Shown here: piece after piece, positions 30,784 to 38,985 of the stretch
Numbering within the stretch: position 1 is the first letter of the stretch
Layout of the letters: each line of letters opens with the position of its first letter
Notes under the pieces: generated by a model
Databases searched by the model: none
Told to the model about the DNA's origin: nothing
What the model saw: the letters and a program-made list of their open reading frames with translations, nothing else
Source of the DNA: Burkholderiales bacterium
GTDB taxonomy: Bacteria > Pseudomonadota > Gammaproteobacteria > Burkholderiales > Burkholderiaceae_B
DNA length: 64,000 nt
Assembly (NCBI GenBank): GCA_021300475.1
Contig: JAJTDO010000002.1
Location: forward strand, 1-64,000
Direction of reading: 5' to 3'
Translations under genes and position numbers: made by a program

Positions 30784-31509
30784 TTAATACGCTTCGGGTT
30801 CCGGCTTTTTTTTGGCAGTCACCCATGAAGACAGGGTGCCACACAAGATAATAAGACAGATGCCCGCGAATGCTAATGGATCGATTCTTTCGTGCCAAAT
30901 CGTTTCACCCAAAAGAACAGAAAACAGCACAGTTGCATATTGTAACGAGGCGGAAAGCCAAGTGGAACCTCGGCTGAATGCTCTCGTCATTGCCAGTTGT
31001 CCGGCCGCACCTGTCAGGCCGATGCCAAGCAGCAGCGCCAGCGCGCCGGTGCTTTGCGGCAACACTTCAAGCCCTTGGAACAGGCATGCCAACGCGCCGG
31101 TCAAGGTGGAGGCCAGAGAAAAGAAAAACACGGTTCGCCATTCGGGCTCGCCTTGGGCACCCAGAGAGCGTTGCGTTGTCCTGCCCATAAAGCAAACCAG
31201 AATTACAGCAATGAACAGCGGGGATGTGTAGTTAAGCGTTGTAGCCGTGGCCAAGGGCAGGTGTTGCAGGGCGTAAAACCCGCTCCACATGGCAATCATG
31301 CCAAAACCGTTTCTGCGCAAATGCAGCAAGGCATTGCTGTTGAACAGGGTTTTTTTACTCAGGAAAATCCAGAGTCCTAGCAGGGCGAGGCTGGGCATGC
31401 CACGAAACAGCACAATTTGACCCAGGCTCTGAGCGGGAGAAGCCAGCTTGATGAGCGCGCCCATGGCGGCAAACATCAGGCTGGCAAGTAGCATCCATAG
31501 TCCTTGCAT
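30784..31509 (-). pseudogene. EamA/DMT family transporter with in-frame internal deletion
   Basis: Drug/metabolite transporter superfamily membrane protein. The 241-residue frame begins with a clean first EamA repeat (MLLASLMFAAMGALIKLAS, then HLPLATATTLNYTSPLFIAV) and has a clean second repeat from GAQGEPEWRTVFFFSL to GTLSSWV. Family members are about 285-300 residues; here the end of repeat one and the first helix of repeat two, about 45-55 residues, are absent near 31161-31181, where CFMGRTTQRS runs straight into LGAQGEPEW. In frame, but two or so membrane helices are lost, so topology would be wrong. Same type of lesion as in uvrD. Substrate unknown. Confidence 0.72.
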
Positions 31510-31556
31510 GGCCGTATTGTAGCCTGCCCGCTTCGGGCTGAAAATTTGCTGTTTTT

Positions 31557-32318
31557 TTAATCGGTAGAGGTGATGACGAACTTGGCTTTGCGCGGATCAA
31601 TCCAGGAGTGCCTGCTTTCCACCGGGTCGTCATGATAAGACCAGGCAACGCGCTTTACATGCACCATGGGTTGGTTGTGTGCACAATCCAGAAAGTGGGT
31701 AATGCCCTCGTCGACCAACTGTGAACCCACTAGATCGCGCACCTTCAAAACCGTTGTGGCGTAGGTGTCTTGGTAGAGTTGGTACAAATTGCCGCGGTAA
31801 CGCTCCACAAGGCGTTCATCGAGATTTGGAAAGCGGTCTGCGGGTACGGTGATCTGTTCCAAGGCAACGGGCGTATTTTCCAACAAGTGCTGCAGACTGA
31901 TGCGATACACCGCTGCACCCGGCCTTAAATTCAGGTCTTCAGCCTCTTCTTTGTGTGCGGCAGCTTTCAACAGCGTCTTCACCGCAACATCATGACTTTC
32001 CTGTGTGAGTGAAAGGTTTGAGTCGTTGGTGGCGGGAATCAGGCGCTTGAATGCAAAAGTGAAGTCGCGTGCTTCCTGCAGTGCGACAAACGTACCGCGC
32101 CCTTGGTGTCTCACCAGTATTTTTTCTTCAGTCAGCTCATCAACCGCTTTTCTGAGCGTACCGATCGAAATGTTGTAGCGCTCGGACAGTCGCTTTTCAG
32201 CGGGTATTGCCTCGCCTGGGCGCCATTCGCCTCGCTGAATGGATTCCAGCAATTGAGATTTGACGATCTTGTACAGCGGAGATCCCGCGGCAAGAACCTG
32301 TTTTGATTCGATGCTCAT
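31557..32318 (-). CDS. GntR/HutC family transcriptional regulator
   Basis: 253 residues: N-terminal winged helix (SPLYKIVKSQLLESIQRGEWRPG and IPAEKRLSERYNISIGTLRKAVDEL, then VRHQGRGTF) and a C-terminal UTRA ligand-binding domain. HutC-type regulators sense small acids or sugars and usually repress their own or a neighbouring operon. Upstream are the Rieske oxygenase gene and a GTTCGAAAT/ATTTCGAAC inverted pair that may be its operator; the EamA transporter gene lies downstream. The inducer is unknown. Confidence 0.88.
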   Translation of the reverse strand: MSIESKQVLAAGSPLYKIVKSQLLESIQRGEWRPGEAIPAEKRLSERYNISIGTLRKAVDELTEEKILVRHQGRGTFVALQEARDFTFAFKRLIPATNDSNLSLTQESHDVAVKTLLKAAAHKEEAEDLNLRPGAAVYRISLQHLLENTPVALEQITVPADRFPNLDERLVERYRGNLYQLYQDTYATTVLKVRDLVGSQLVDEGITHFLDCAHNQPMVHVKRVAWSYHDDPVESRHSWIDPRKAKFVITSTD

Positions 32319-32330
32319 GCAGCACCTCTA

Positions 32331-32442
32331 GTTCGAAATGTTTTATTGTTTTAAGACAACTACAACCTGTTGCTTGCAATTGTATTCTTAAAATGTTCAA
32401 ACAACCAGAGATGTCCATGCATGTTCTATTAAAATTTCGAAC
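32331..32442. promoter_or_regulatory. Candidate GntR operators, inverted 9-mers 94 bases apart
   Basis: GTTCGAAAT at 32331-32339 and its exact reverse complement ATTTCGAAC at 32434-32442 bracket the AT-rich space upstream of the GntR gene; the similarity extends, with small gaps, into TTTTA/TAAAA. A further 6-bp palindrome, CGAAAC/GTTTCG, lies at 32453-32469. Placement suits autoregulation, possibly by looping. Sequence evidence only. Confidence 0.4.
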
Positions 32443-32489
32443 AGAGGTTGGACGAAACTGCTAGTTTCGCAATTTATTTCGGTTTTTGT

Positions 32490-33593
32490 TTAGATTGTAT
32501 TTCCCATTTGTCTTCGAAACCATTCGTGAAAATGTAACATGCCATCTTCCATCGGCGATTGGTAAGGCCCCACTTCACTGGTACCCCTTTGGTGCAACGC
32601 CCAGCGACCTTCATCCATACGCTCTGCGATTTCATCGTCTTCAACAGCGGTTTCATGGTAGGCGGCTTGTTCAGCCTCTACAAATTCACGCTCAAACAGG
32701 GCGATTTCTTCCGGATAATAAAACTCAACCACATTGGTGGTGCGCTTGGGGCCATTGGGGTGCAGCGTTGAAACTACCAACACATGCGGGTACCACTCAA
32801 CCATTACATTGGGGTAGAAACAGAACCAGATGGCGCCGTATTCAGGTGTTTTTCCGCCGGTGAAGCGGGTGACGGCATCGTGCCATTTTCCGTAAGTGGG
32901 GGTGCCTGCTCTGCGCAGTCCAGCCTTGATACCTACAGATTGGGCGCTCCATTGCTCGCCAACATGCCATTGCAGGTTTGCGCAGTCTACGAATTGCCCC
33001 AGCCCGGGGTGAAAAGGGTCGACGTGATAATCCTCCAGATAAACCTCAATGAAGGTTTTCCAGTTGTAGTTGCATTCATGCGTCACCACTTTGTCCAGTA
33101 CGTAACCGGAAAAGTCGATGAGTTCAGCGTAGGGCGTGCCAGTCAGCGTTTTCGCGATATTTTGTGTGCTTGAAAAATTCAGGCCACGCCAGTTTTGCAG
33201 CGGAAATTTTTCCAGATTCGAGCATTTCACTTCTGGAAAGTGCGGTGCACCCATGAGTTCGCCGTTGAGTTCGTAAGTCCAGCGGTGCAAGGGGCAGACA
33301 ATGTTTTCTGCGCGGCCTGAGCCTTTCAGCATGATGGCTTGGCGGTGTTTGCAGACATTGGACAACAGTTCCACGCCTTTTTCGTTGCGAACCAGAACCC
33401 GGCCGTGACCTTCCCAGGGGATGGAATGGTACTGACCTTTTTCGGGTACCCAAAGATCGTGCCCGACATAGTTGGGGCCAGGCTTGAAGAGTAGGGCCTG
33501 TTCCTGCTGGAGAAGGGCTTCATCAAAGTACGCATGAACCGGTAATTGGGCAGATGCGGGCTTGAGCTTGGACTGTTCGCTCAGATTCGACAT
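32490..33593 (-). CDS. Rieske-type aromatic ring-hydroxylating oxygenase alpha subunit homologue
   Basis: 367 residues. N-terminal Rieske [2Fe-2S] domain with ligands CKHRQ near residue 82 and CPLHRW near residue 100; C-terminal SRPBCC-fold catalytic domain with the mononuclear iron ligands in EDYHVDPFHPG. Orphan oxygenases of this type, without beta subunit or ferredoxin nearby, sit beside ispA and dxs in many Burkholderiales; the substrate is unknown. The neighbourhood suggests, without proof, a role linked to isoprenoids or quinones. Diverges from ispA across a 301-base spacer. Confidence 0.87.
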   Translation of the reverse strand: MSNLSEQSKLKPASAQLPVHAYFDEALLQQEQALLFKPGPNYVGHDLWVPEKGQYHSIPWEGHGRVLVRNEKGVELLSNVCKHRQAIMLKGSGRAENIVCPLHRWTYELNGELMGAPHFPEVKCSNLEKFPLQNWRGLNFSSTQNIAKTLTGTPYAELIDFSGYVLDKVVTHECNYNWKTFIEVYLEDYHVDPFHPGLGQFVDCANLQWHVGEQWSAQSVGIKAGLRRAGTPTYGKWHDAVTRFTGGKTPEYGAIWFCFYPNVMVEWYPHVLVVSTLHPNGPKRTTNVVEFYYPEEIALFEREFVEAEQAAYHETAVEDDEIAERMDEGRWALHQRGTSEVGPYQSPMEDGMLHFHEWFRRQMGNTI

Positions 33594-33894
33594 GATTCCT
33601 GGGTTCCTCCCGTAGTCTCAGGCGCCATCAGGGGTTGTAGACGGGTTGTCAGGGCGGCAGTAAGTCACCCTTCGCTTGCTCAGATTTGTCATGGCGGCCA
33701 ATTGACAAATGGTTGATCGCAAACGAGAAACGGAATTGTACCCCGCGGGTTTCGGTGGGGCAAACCGGGGTCCATGCATAAAAACCTGTTTTTCTTGTTC
33801 AAATGGTGCGCATGCACGAGAAAGTCGCTTCGGGTTTCGTCCGGGGCTGGGGTAAAATAGAGGGGTTTTACTCTTTCGAAAGAAGCTGCACGCG
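33594..33894. other. 301-base intergenic region, Rieske/ispA
   Basis: No coding frame with family resemblance. In many Burkholderiales xseB (exonuclease VII small subunit) sits here directly before ispA; I find no trace of it. The space holds an 8-bp inverted repeat at 33684-33710 and, just before ispA, GTAAAA/TTTTAC at 33852-33871 with a TAAAAT that could serve as a -10 element. Confidence 0.6.
33684..33710. promoter_or_regulatory. Operator-like inverted repeat upstream of the Rieske gene
   Basis: ATTTGTCA (33684-33691) and TGACAAAT (33703-33710), perfect 8-bp arms with an 11-base centre. About 90 bases before the Rieske gene start; on the minus strand one arm supplies a TTGTCA that could be a -35 element. 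Symmetry suits a dimeric regulator. Confidence 0.4.
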
Positions 33895-34791
33895 ATGTCC
33901 GGGTCTCAGGATCAATTAAGTCATTGGATTGAATCCAGAAAGTCTCTATTGGAGCTGGCTGTCGAACGGCGTTTCCAGCATGTCAGGCCTGTCAGTCCGG
34001 TTCTGCACGAAGCCATGGTGTATGCCTGCGCGGGTGGCGGCAAGCGGATGCGTGGCCTGCTGGTGCTGGCCAGTGCACATTGTCTTGGCGCCTCCGAAGA
34101 GGCTGCGCTGCCTGCTGCCTGTGCCATTGAGGCCATGCACGCCTATTCCTTGATTCATGACGACCTGCCCTGCATGGACGACGATGACTTGCGTCGCGGC
34201 AAGCCGACCTGCCACAAAGTTTATGGCGAGGCGTTGGCGCTTCTGGCCGGTGATGCATTGCAGACGCTGGCATTCGAGTGGTTGGGGCAGGCTGATTCAA
34301 GCGAGTCAATTCGTTTCAGGCAAATGCAGGTGCTGGCTGAAGCGGCCGGTTCTCAAGGCATGGCTGGGGGGCAGGCGCTGGACTTGCTCAACGTCAACAA
34401 ATCCATGACGCTGGAGTCGTTAAAGCAAATGCACGCCTGTAAAACCGGCGCGCTTTTTAAAGCCAGTGTGCTGCTGGGCGGTTTGTCTTCAACGGCGGCG
34501 ACCTCAGAGCAATTGCAGGCCTTGACTGCTTACGCAGCTGCGCTGGGTCTGGCTTTTCAGGTGGTGGATGATATTTTGGATGTGGAAACCGACACCGCAG
34601 TGCTGGGTAAAACGGCTGGAAAAGATGCGCTGGCCAACAAGCCAACCATGGTGAGTCTGTTGGGTCTTGAGTCAGCCAAACATCTGGCCAAAGAATTGGG
34701 TGAAACGGCGCAAGTGTCGTTGTTGCCTCTGGGGCATTCGGCCTGGGTATTGCAGGGAATCATTGATCAGGTGTTAAAGCGTCGCTCATGA
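33895..34791 (+). CDS. ispA: Farnesyl diphosphate synthase
   Basis: Condenses IPP with DMAPP and GPP to make FPP for quinone and undecaprenyl chains. 298 residues, all-helical prenyltransferase fold with GGGKRMRG, the first Asp-rich motif [14 protein letters not shown] near residue 87, and the second, VVDDILD, near residue 222. The ATG is preceded by AAAGAAG. Its stop overlaps the dxs start by four bases (ATGA), so the two are coupled. Confidence 0.97.
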   Translation: MSGSQDQLSHWIESRKSLLELAVERRFQHVRPVSPVLHEAMVYACAGGGKRMRGLLVLASAHCLGASEEAALPAACAIEAMHAYSLIHDDLPCMDDDDLRRGKPTCHKVYGEALALLAGDALQTLAFEWLGQADSSESIRFRQMQVLAEAAGSQGMAGGQALDLLNVNKSMTLESLKQMHACKTGALFKASVLLGGLSSTAATSEQLQALTAYAAALGLAFQVVDDILDVETDTAVLGKTAGKDALANKPTMVSLLGLESAKHLAKELGETAQVSLLPLGHSAWVLQGIIDQVLKRRS

Positions 34792-36595
34792 ACAAACTAT
34801 TGGATCAAATTAACAGCAGTGCCGATTTGCGTCGTCTGAGCCGTTTGCAGTTGCCCGCGCTGGCCAAGGAGTTGCGTGAATTCGTTTTGCAAAGCGTCTC
34901 CAAAACCGGCGGCCACTTGTCGTCGAATCTGGGTACAGTGGAGCTGACATTGGCATTGCATTACGTGTTCAACACGCCCGACGACCGGATTGTCTGGGAT
35001 GTCGGTCATCAAACCTACCCCCATAAAATTTTGACGGGCCGCAGGGATCGCATGCCCAGTCTTCGTCAATATGAGGGCATTTCCGGCTTTCCGCGCCGCG
35101 TTGAATCGGAATACGATGCCTTTGGTACTGCCCATTCAAGCACCAGTATTTCTGCTGCGTTAGGAATGGCGGTGGCATCCCGTCAGTTGGGTATTAACCG
35201 CAAGCACATTGCCGTGATCGGCGATGGTGCAATGTCAGCGGGCATGGCGTTTGAGGCGTTGAACAATGCCGGTGTTACTCCCGATGTTGATCTGCTGGTC
35301 ATCCTCAACGACAACGACATGTCGATTTCGCCACCCGTCGGTGCGCTCAACAAATATCTGGCCCGCCTGATGTCAGGTCGGTTGATGAACAGCGCCAAAC
35401 AAATGGGCAAAGATTTGCTCGGCGGTGTACCACCCTTGTATGAGTTGGCCCACCGTCTTGAAGAGCATGTAAAAGGCATGGTGACGCCAGCCACGCTGTT
35501 TGAGGAATTCGGTTTTAATTACTACGGCCCCATTGATGGTCACGACCTTGATGCCTTGCTGCCAACGCTTCAAAATCTCAGAACCATGCCAAGGCGGCCA
35601 AACCCAGCTACACTCAAATTTTCGGTCAGTGGATTTGTGACATGGCCCGGTCTGATCAACGTTTGATGGGCATTACACCCGCCATGCGTGAGGGTTCGGG
35701 TTTGGTGGCCTTTGAGCGGCAATTCCCCAAGCGTTATTTCGATGTGGGTATTGCAGAACAGCATGCGGTCACGTTTGCTGCAGGCATCGCTTGCGAAGGC
35801 ATGAAACCGGTGGTTGCAATTTACTCGACCTTCCTGCAGCGTGCCTACGATCAACTCATCCATGACGTGGCATTGCAGAATCTCGATGTTACGTTCGCAA
35901 TCGACCGTGCCGGCTTGGTTGGGGCAGACGGTGCCACCCATGCAGGCAACTATGACATTGCATTTTTACGCTGCATTCCGAACATGGTAATTGCAACGCC
36001 ATCCAATGAACCGGAGTGCAGGGCATTGCTCAATACAGCCTACCACTATAAGGGGCCTGCCAGCGTTCGGTACCCCAGAGGATCTGGTTTTGGTGTGGAC
36101 GCAGGCACCAGCTTGGAAGCTTTGCCTTTGGGCAAAGGTGTGGTGTTGCGTGAATCCAAACGGGTGGGCTCAGCAGTAGCAGTGTTAGGGTTCGGAACTT
36201 TAGTGGGTGTCGTGGGGTCTGTATGTGAGGATCTTGATCTCAGTCTGGTTGATATGCGGTTTGTAAAGCCGTTGGATGAAGAGTTGATTCTCCAGATGGC
36301 CAGAACGCATCAGGCCTTGGTTACCTTGGAAGATGCCTGTCTGATGGGTGGAGCGGGTGCAGCCGTTTTGGAGTTCTTGCAGTCCAGAGACATCAACATT
36401 CCCGTGCTTTCCTTGGGGTTGCCAGATGAATTCATTGATCATGGCGATCCTGCTTTATTAATGTCGCTGCATGGGTTGGATGCCAAAGGCATTTCCCAGA
36501 GCATTACGCAGCGTTTCGGGGCTTTGTTGTCTGATACAGATAACGGCCAACCTGGCTCGGTTCACCGGATTGGTGGCAAAGCAGCCTCAGCTTGA
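34788..36595 (+). pseudogene. dxs: 1-deoxy-D-xylulose-5-phosphate synthase, broken by internal deletion
   Basis: First enzyme of the MEP isoprenoid pathway (thiamine diphosphate dependent). The N-terminal half is intact to [20 protein letters not shown], including [30 protein letters not shown] and the [15 protein letters not shown] cofactor motif. Near 35585-35598 the frame breaks: KGPQFLHV through GKFDP and about 45 residues in all are missing, and the text resumes in another frame at [16 protein letters not shown], then runs intact ([36 protein letters not shown]) to 36595. The lost part is about 130 bases. dxs is essential in organisms with only this pathway, which argues for artefact. 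A second copy elsewhere is the alternative. The first frame stops at 35666. Confidence 0.9.
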
Positions 36596-36604
36596 AAGTT
36601 TAGA

Positions 36605-37420
36605 ATGAACAGTAGAGATCCAAACGCATCCGCTTCACTGGCAGACGCTGCCATTCCGGATGTGCAGAGAACCTTAGACACCCGGCAGATGCCAATTCAG
36701 GGTGTGGGCGTCAGGTCCGTCAAATATCCGTTGGTGATTCGTCGCCACGATGGCGTTGAAACCGCCACTGTTGCCGAATTTGAAATGACGGTGTTCCTGC
36801 CCGCCGATCAAAAAGGCACGCACATGTCGCGCTTTATTGCGCTGCTTGAGGAGTTGGAAGGTGCCATCGATATTCCGGCCTTCTCGTCGCTCTTGTTGAA
36901 AATGGCACACCGTTTGGAAGCACCCTCAGGCAAAATCATCGCAAAGTTTCCTTATTTTGTCTCCAAGGTGGCTCCAGTGTCTGGTGTGGTCAGTCTGATG
37001 GATTACCAAGTAACGCTGGAAGGTGAAGTTAGCAATGGCACGACCTGTGTTTGGCTGACCGTGCTTGTTCCGGTTACCAGCCTTTGCCCCTGCTCCAAAA
37101 AAATCTCTGACTACGGCGCGCACAACCAGCGTTCGCACGTCACTGTGCGGGCCCAACTCAAAGAGGCTGTGGCTTTCGAAACCTTGATCAAGATGATTGA
37201 GGAAGAGGCTTCTTGCGAGCTCTACGGATTGTTGAAACGGCCTGACGAAAAATATGTGACTGAACGGGCTTATGACAATCCGAAGTTTGTAGAAGATTTG
37301 GTGCGTGATATTGCGTTGCGTCTGAACAGCCACCCGGCAGTGGGGCATTACGTGCTCGAAGCCGAAAACTTCGAATCCATTCACAATCACTCCGCTTTCG
37401 CCCGCATCGAACGTTCTTGA
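36605..37420 (+). CDS. folE2: GTP cyclohydrolase I, FolE2 type
   Basis: Makes 7,8-dihydroneopterin triphosphate for folate; the FolE2 form works with various metals and often substitutes for zinc-dependent FolE. 271 residues with [21 protein letters not shown] and the [20 protein letters not shown] segment carrying the metal-binding Cys near residue 160. Position after ispA-dxs is conserved in betaproteobacteria. Its stop overlaps the start of the next gene by three bases. Confidence 0.95.
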   Translation: MNSRDPNASASLADAAIPDVQRTLDTRQMPIQGVGVRSVKYPLVIRRHDGVETATVAEFEMTVFLPADQKGTHMSRFIALLEELEGAIDIPAFSSLLLKMAHRLEAPSGKIIAKFPYFVSKVAPVSGVVSLMDYQVTLEGEVSNGTTCVWLTVLVPVTSLCPCSKKISDYGAHNQRSHVTVRAQLKEAVAFETLIKMIEEEASCELYGLLKRPDEKYVTERAYDNPKFVEDLVRDIALRLNSHPAVGHYVLEAENFESIHNHSAFARIERS

Positions 37421-38163
37421 AACCTATTCTTGTTCTTCAGCACTCCCCTGACGTTGAGCCTGGTTACTTCGGTGACTATCTCACGGCCAAGGGGTTTGCT
37501 TGGGAATGGGTAAGAATAGACCAAGGCGACAAGGTTCCTGATTCAATGGAGCCCTACGCCGGTTTGGGTTTGATGGGTGGCGCAATGAGCGTCAATGATT
37601 CGCTTCCCTGGATTCCCCTCGTTTGTGAATTAATTGTTCAGTCTGATGTGCTCGGTCGCCCGGTCATTGGGCATTGTCTGGGCGGGCAACTGATGGCCAA
37701 AGCCTTGGGGGCCCAAGTTCGGTCCCACGACCGCAAAGAGTTGGGTTGGGGTTCTTTGTCTGTCAGTCACCCCAGACTGGGTTTGGAATGGCTGGGTGTT
37801 GAATCTGGAAATATTCCTTCCTTTCAGTGGCATGGCGATACCTTTGATTTGCCAGAGGATGCAGTGCTTTTGCTGACCAATTCATTTTGCAGTAATCAGG
37901 CGTTTGTCATTGAGCGGGCAGGGCAGGTGGCTCATTTGGGCATGCAATGCCACATGGAGATGACACCAGACCTGATTACCCGCTGGGCCGTGAAGGGTGC
38001 GGCAGAAATTCAAGTGGCTTACCTTGCCGATTCGAGTTGTGTTCAAACCCAGACTGAAATGCTAAAAAACAATTCTGTGCAGTGTGAAAACTTGCACAAG
38101 TTCACCTCTCGCCTTTACGACCGGTGGATGTTGGGCGTTCTCGAAAGTTCTGCTGGGCTATAA
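37417..38163 (+). CDS. Class I glutamine amidotransferase-like protein
   Basis: 248 residues, a stand-alone GATase1 domain: nucleophile Cys87 in [10 protein letters not shown], and the catalytic His and Glu in [10 protein letters not shown] near residue 187. Resembles GMP-synthase-like amidotransferases of unknown acceptor; a gamma-glutamyl hydrolase or peptidase role is also possible. Starts at a TTG that overlaps the folE2 stop (TTGA). The last codons coincide with a TATAAT sequence likely to serve the next gene. Confidence 0.82.
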   Translation: MKPILVLQHSPDVEPGYFGDYLTAKGFAWEWVRIDQGDKVPDSMEPYAGLGLMGGAMSVNDSLPWIPLVCELIVQSDVLGRPVIGHCLGGQLMAKALGAQVRSHDRKELGWGSLSVSHPRLGLEWLGVESGNIPSFQWHGDTFDLPEDAVLLLTNSFCSNQAFVIERAGQVAHLGMQCHMEMTPDLITRWAVKGAAEIQVAYLADSSCVQTQTEMLKNNSVQCENLHKFTSRLYDRWMLGVLESSAGL

Positions 38164-38164
38164 T
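38159..38164 (+). promoter_or_regulatory. Perfect -10 element ahead of the DUF3579 gene
   Basis: TATAAT spans the amidotransferase stop codon, 52 bases before the DUF3579 ATG. The -35 region is poor. The leader that follows contains a 5-bp hairpin with a T-rich loop (38181-38196). Confidence 0.45.
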
Positions 38165-38215
38165 TGCGCATGCACAGACAACGCCTTTTTTGGCGTATTT
38201 CGGAGAGTTCCCACC

Positions 38216-38548
38216 ATGACCGGAAAGCCTACCGGTAGTCACAAAGAGTTTTTCATACAAGGCATGACGCAATCCGGAAAGGAATTCAGACCTTCCGATT
38301 GGGCAGACCGCTTGTGTGGTGTGATGGCTCGCTTTGTTCCGGACGAAGACGCTGATGGTGCAAGTCATCTCCAGTATTCACCTTACGTTCGCCCCATTGT
38401 TGTAGGCGGATTGCGATGTGTGGTGGTAGATGAGCGACTCAATGATATTGAGCCCATGGCTTACAATTTTCTGCTTAATTTTGCACGGGACAACGACTTG
38501 GTGGCTGTTGCCGCCTGTTCTTTACCTGACCCGCCAAAGAAAAATTAA
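38216..38548 (+). CDS. DUF3579 domain-containing protein
   Basis: 110-residue cytoplasmic protein with no known function. The family core is visible: EFFIQGMTQSGKEFRPSDWADRLCGVMA, then YSPYVRPIVVGGLRCVVVD and AYNFLLNFARDNDL. DUF3579 genes usually lie beside rpsT in betaproteobacteria, as here. ATG at 38216 follows GGAGAG by 8 bases; a longer in-frame reading from 38084 overlaps the previous gene and is not family-like. Confidence 0.85.
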   Translation: MTGKPTGSHKEFFIQGMTQSGKEFRPSDWADRLCGVMARFVPDEDADGASHLQYSPYVRPIVVGGLRCVVVDERLNDIEPMAYNFLLNFARDNDLVAVAACSLPDPPKKN

Positions 38549-38575
38549 GTATTAAAACCAAATAAAAACTCCATA

Positions 38576-38613
38576 AAAAAACTGGATAGCCTTTAAAGGG
38601 TATCCAGTTTTTT
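38576..38613. terminator. Bidirectional terminator between DUF3579 gene and rpsT
   Basis: 8-bp perfect stem (38581-38588 with 38601-38608), extended inside by two pairs, flanked by A's on the left and T's on the right. Serves both convergent genes. Confidence 0.88.
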
Positions 38614-38644
38614 TACTAAGTAAGTTCACTAAGCCAGATTGAAC

Positions 38645-38908
38645 TTACGCCATTGCCTTTACAGCAGCGGCCAAACGAGACTTATGACGTGACGCCTTGT
38701 TTTTGTGGATGATTTGTTTATCAGCCACGCGGTCAAGTACGCTGGTTGTGTTGCGAAGAACTTCGTTGGCTGCGTTTTTATCGCCTGCTTCAACGGCTTG
38801 GCGAACACGCTTGACGGCGGTGCGCATCATTGAGCGCAGTGCCGAGTTATGCGAGTTCAGTTTTGCACCCTGACGGGCGCGCTTGCGTGCTTGTGCTGTA
38901 TTTGCCAT
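38645..38908 (-). CDS. rpsT: 30S ribosomal protein S20
   Basis: 87-residue primary 16S rRNA-binding protein. Starts [16 protein letters not shown], has the helical [19 protein letters not shown] centre and ends [21 protein letters not shown]. The ATG at 38908 is the family start; eight codons upstream also read open. Convergent with the DUF3579 gene and divergent from murJ. Confidence 0.98.
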   Translation of the reverse strand: MANTAQARKRARQGAKLNSHNSALRSMMRTAVKRVRQAVEAGDKNAANEVLRNTTSVLDRVADKQIIHKNKASRHKSRLAAAVKAMA

Positions 38909-38971
38909 AAACTTAGATCCGACTGGATGCAAACTGGAGAGCCACAGATTCTAACTTATTTTCGGATTCGC

Positions 38972-38977
38972 TACAAT
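38972..38977 (+). promoter_or_regulatory. Candidate -10 element for murJ
   Basis: TACAAT ends 8 bases before the murJ ATG, so initiation at the usual distance would give an mRNA with almost no leader. No ribosome-binding site is visible before the ATG, consistent with a leaderless message. The -35 is weak. Confidence 0.4.
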
Positions 38978-38985
38978 CCCACTCT

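Noticed and set aside
34788-36595. Programmed frameshift as the reason for the two-frame dxs (and ubiA)
   Set aside because: Conserved codons are physically missing at both junctions and no slippery heptamer is present; recoding would not restore the lost residues.
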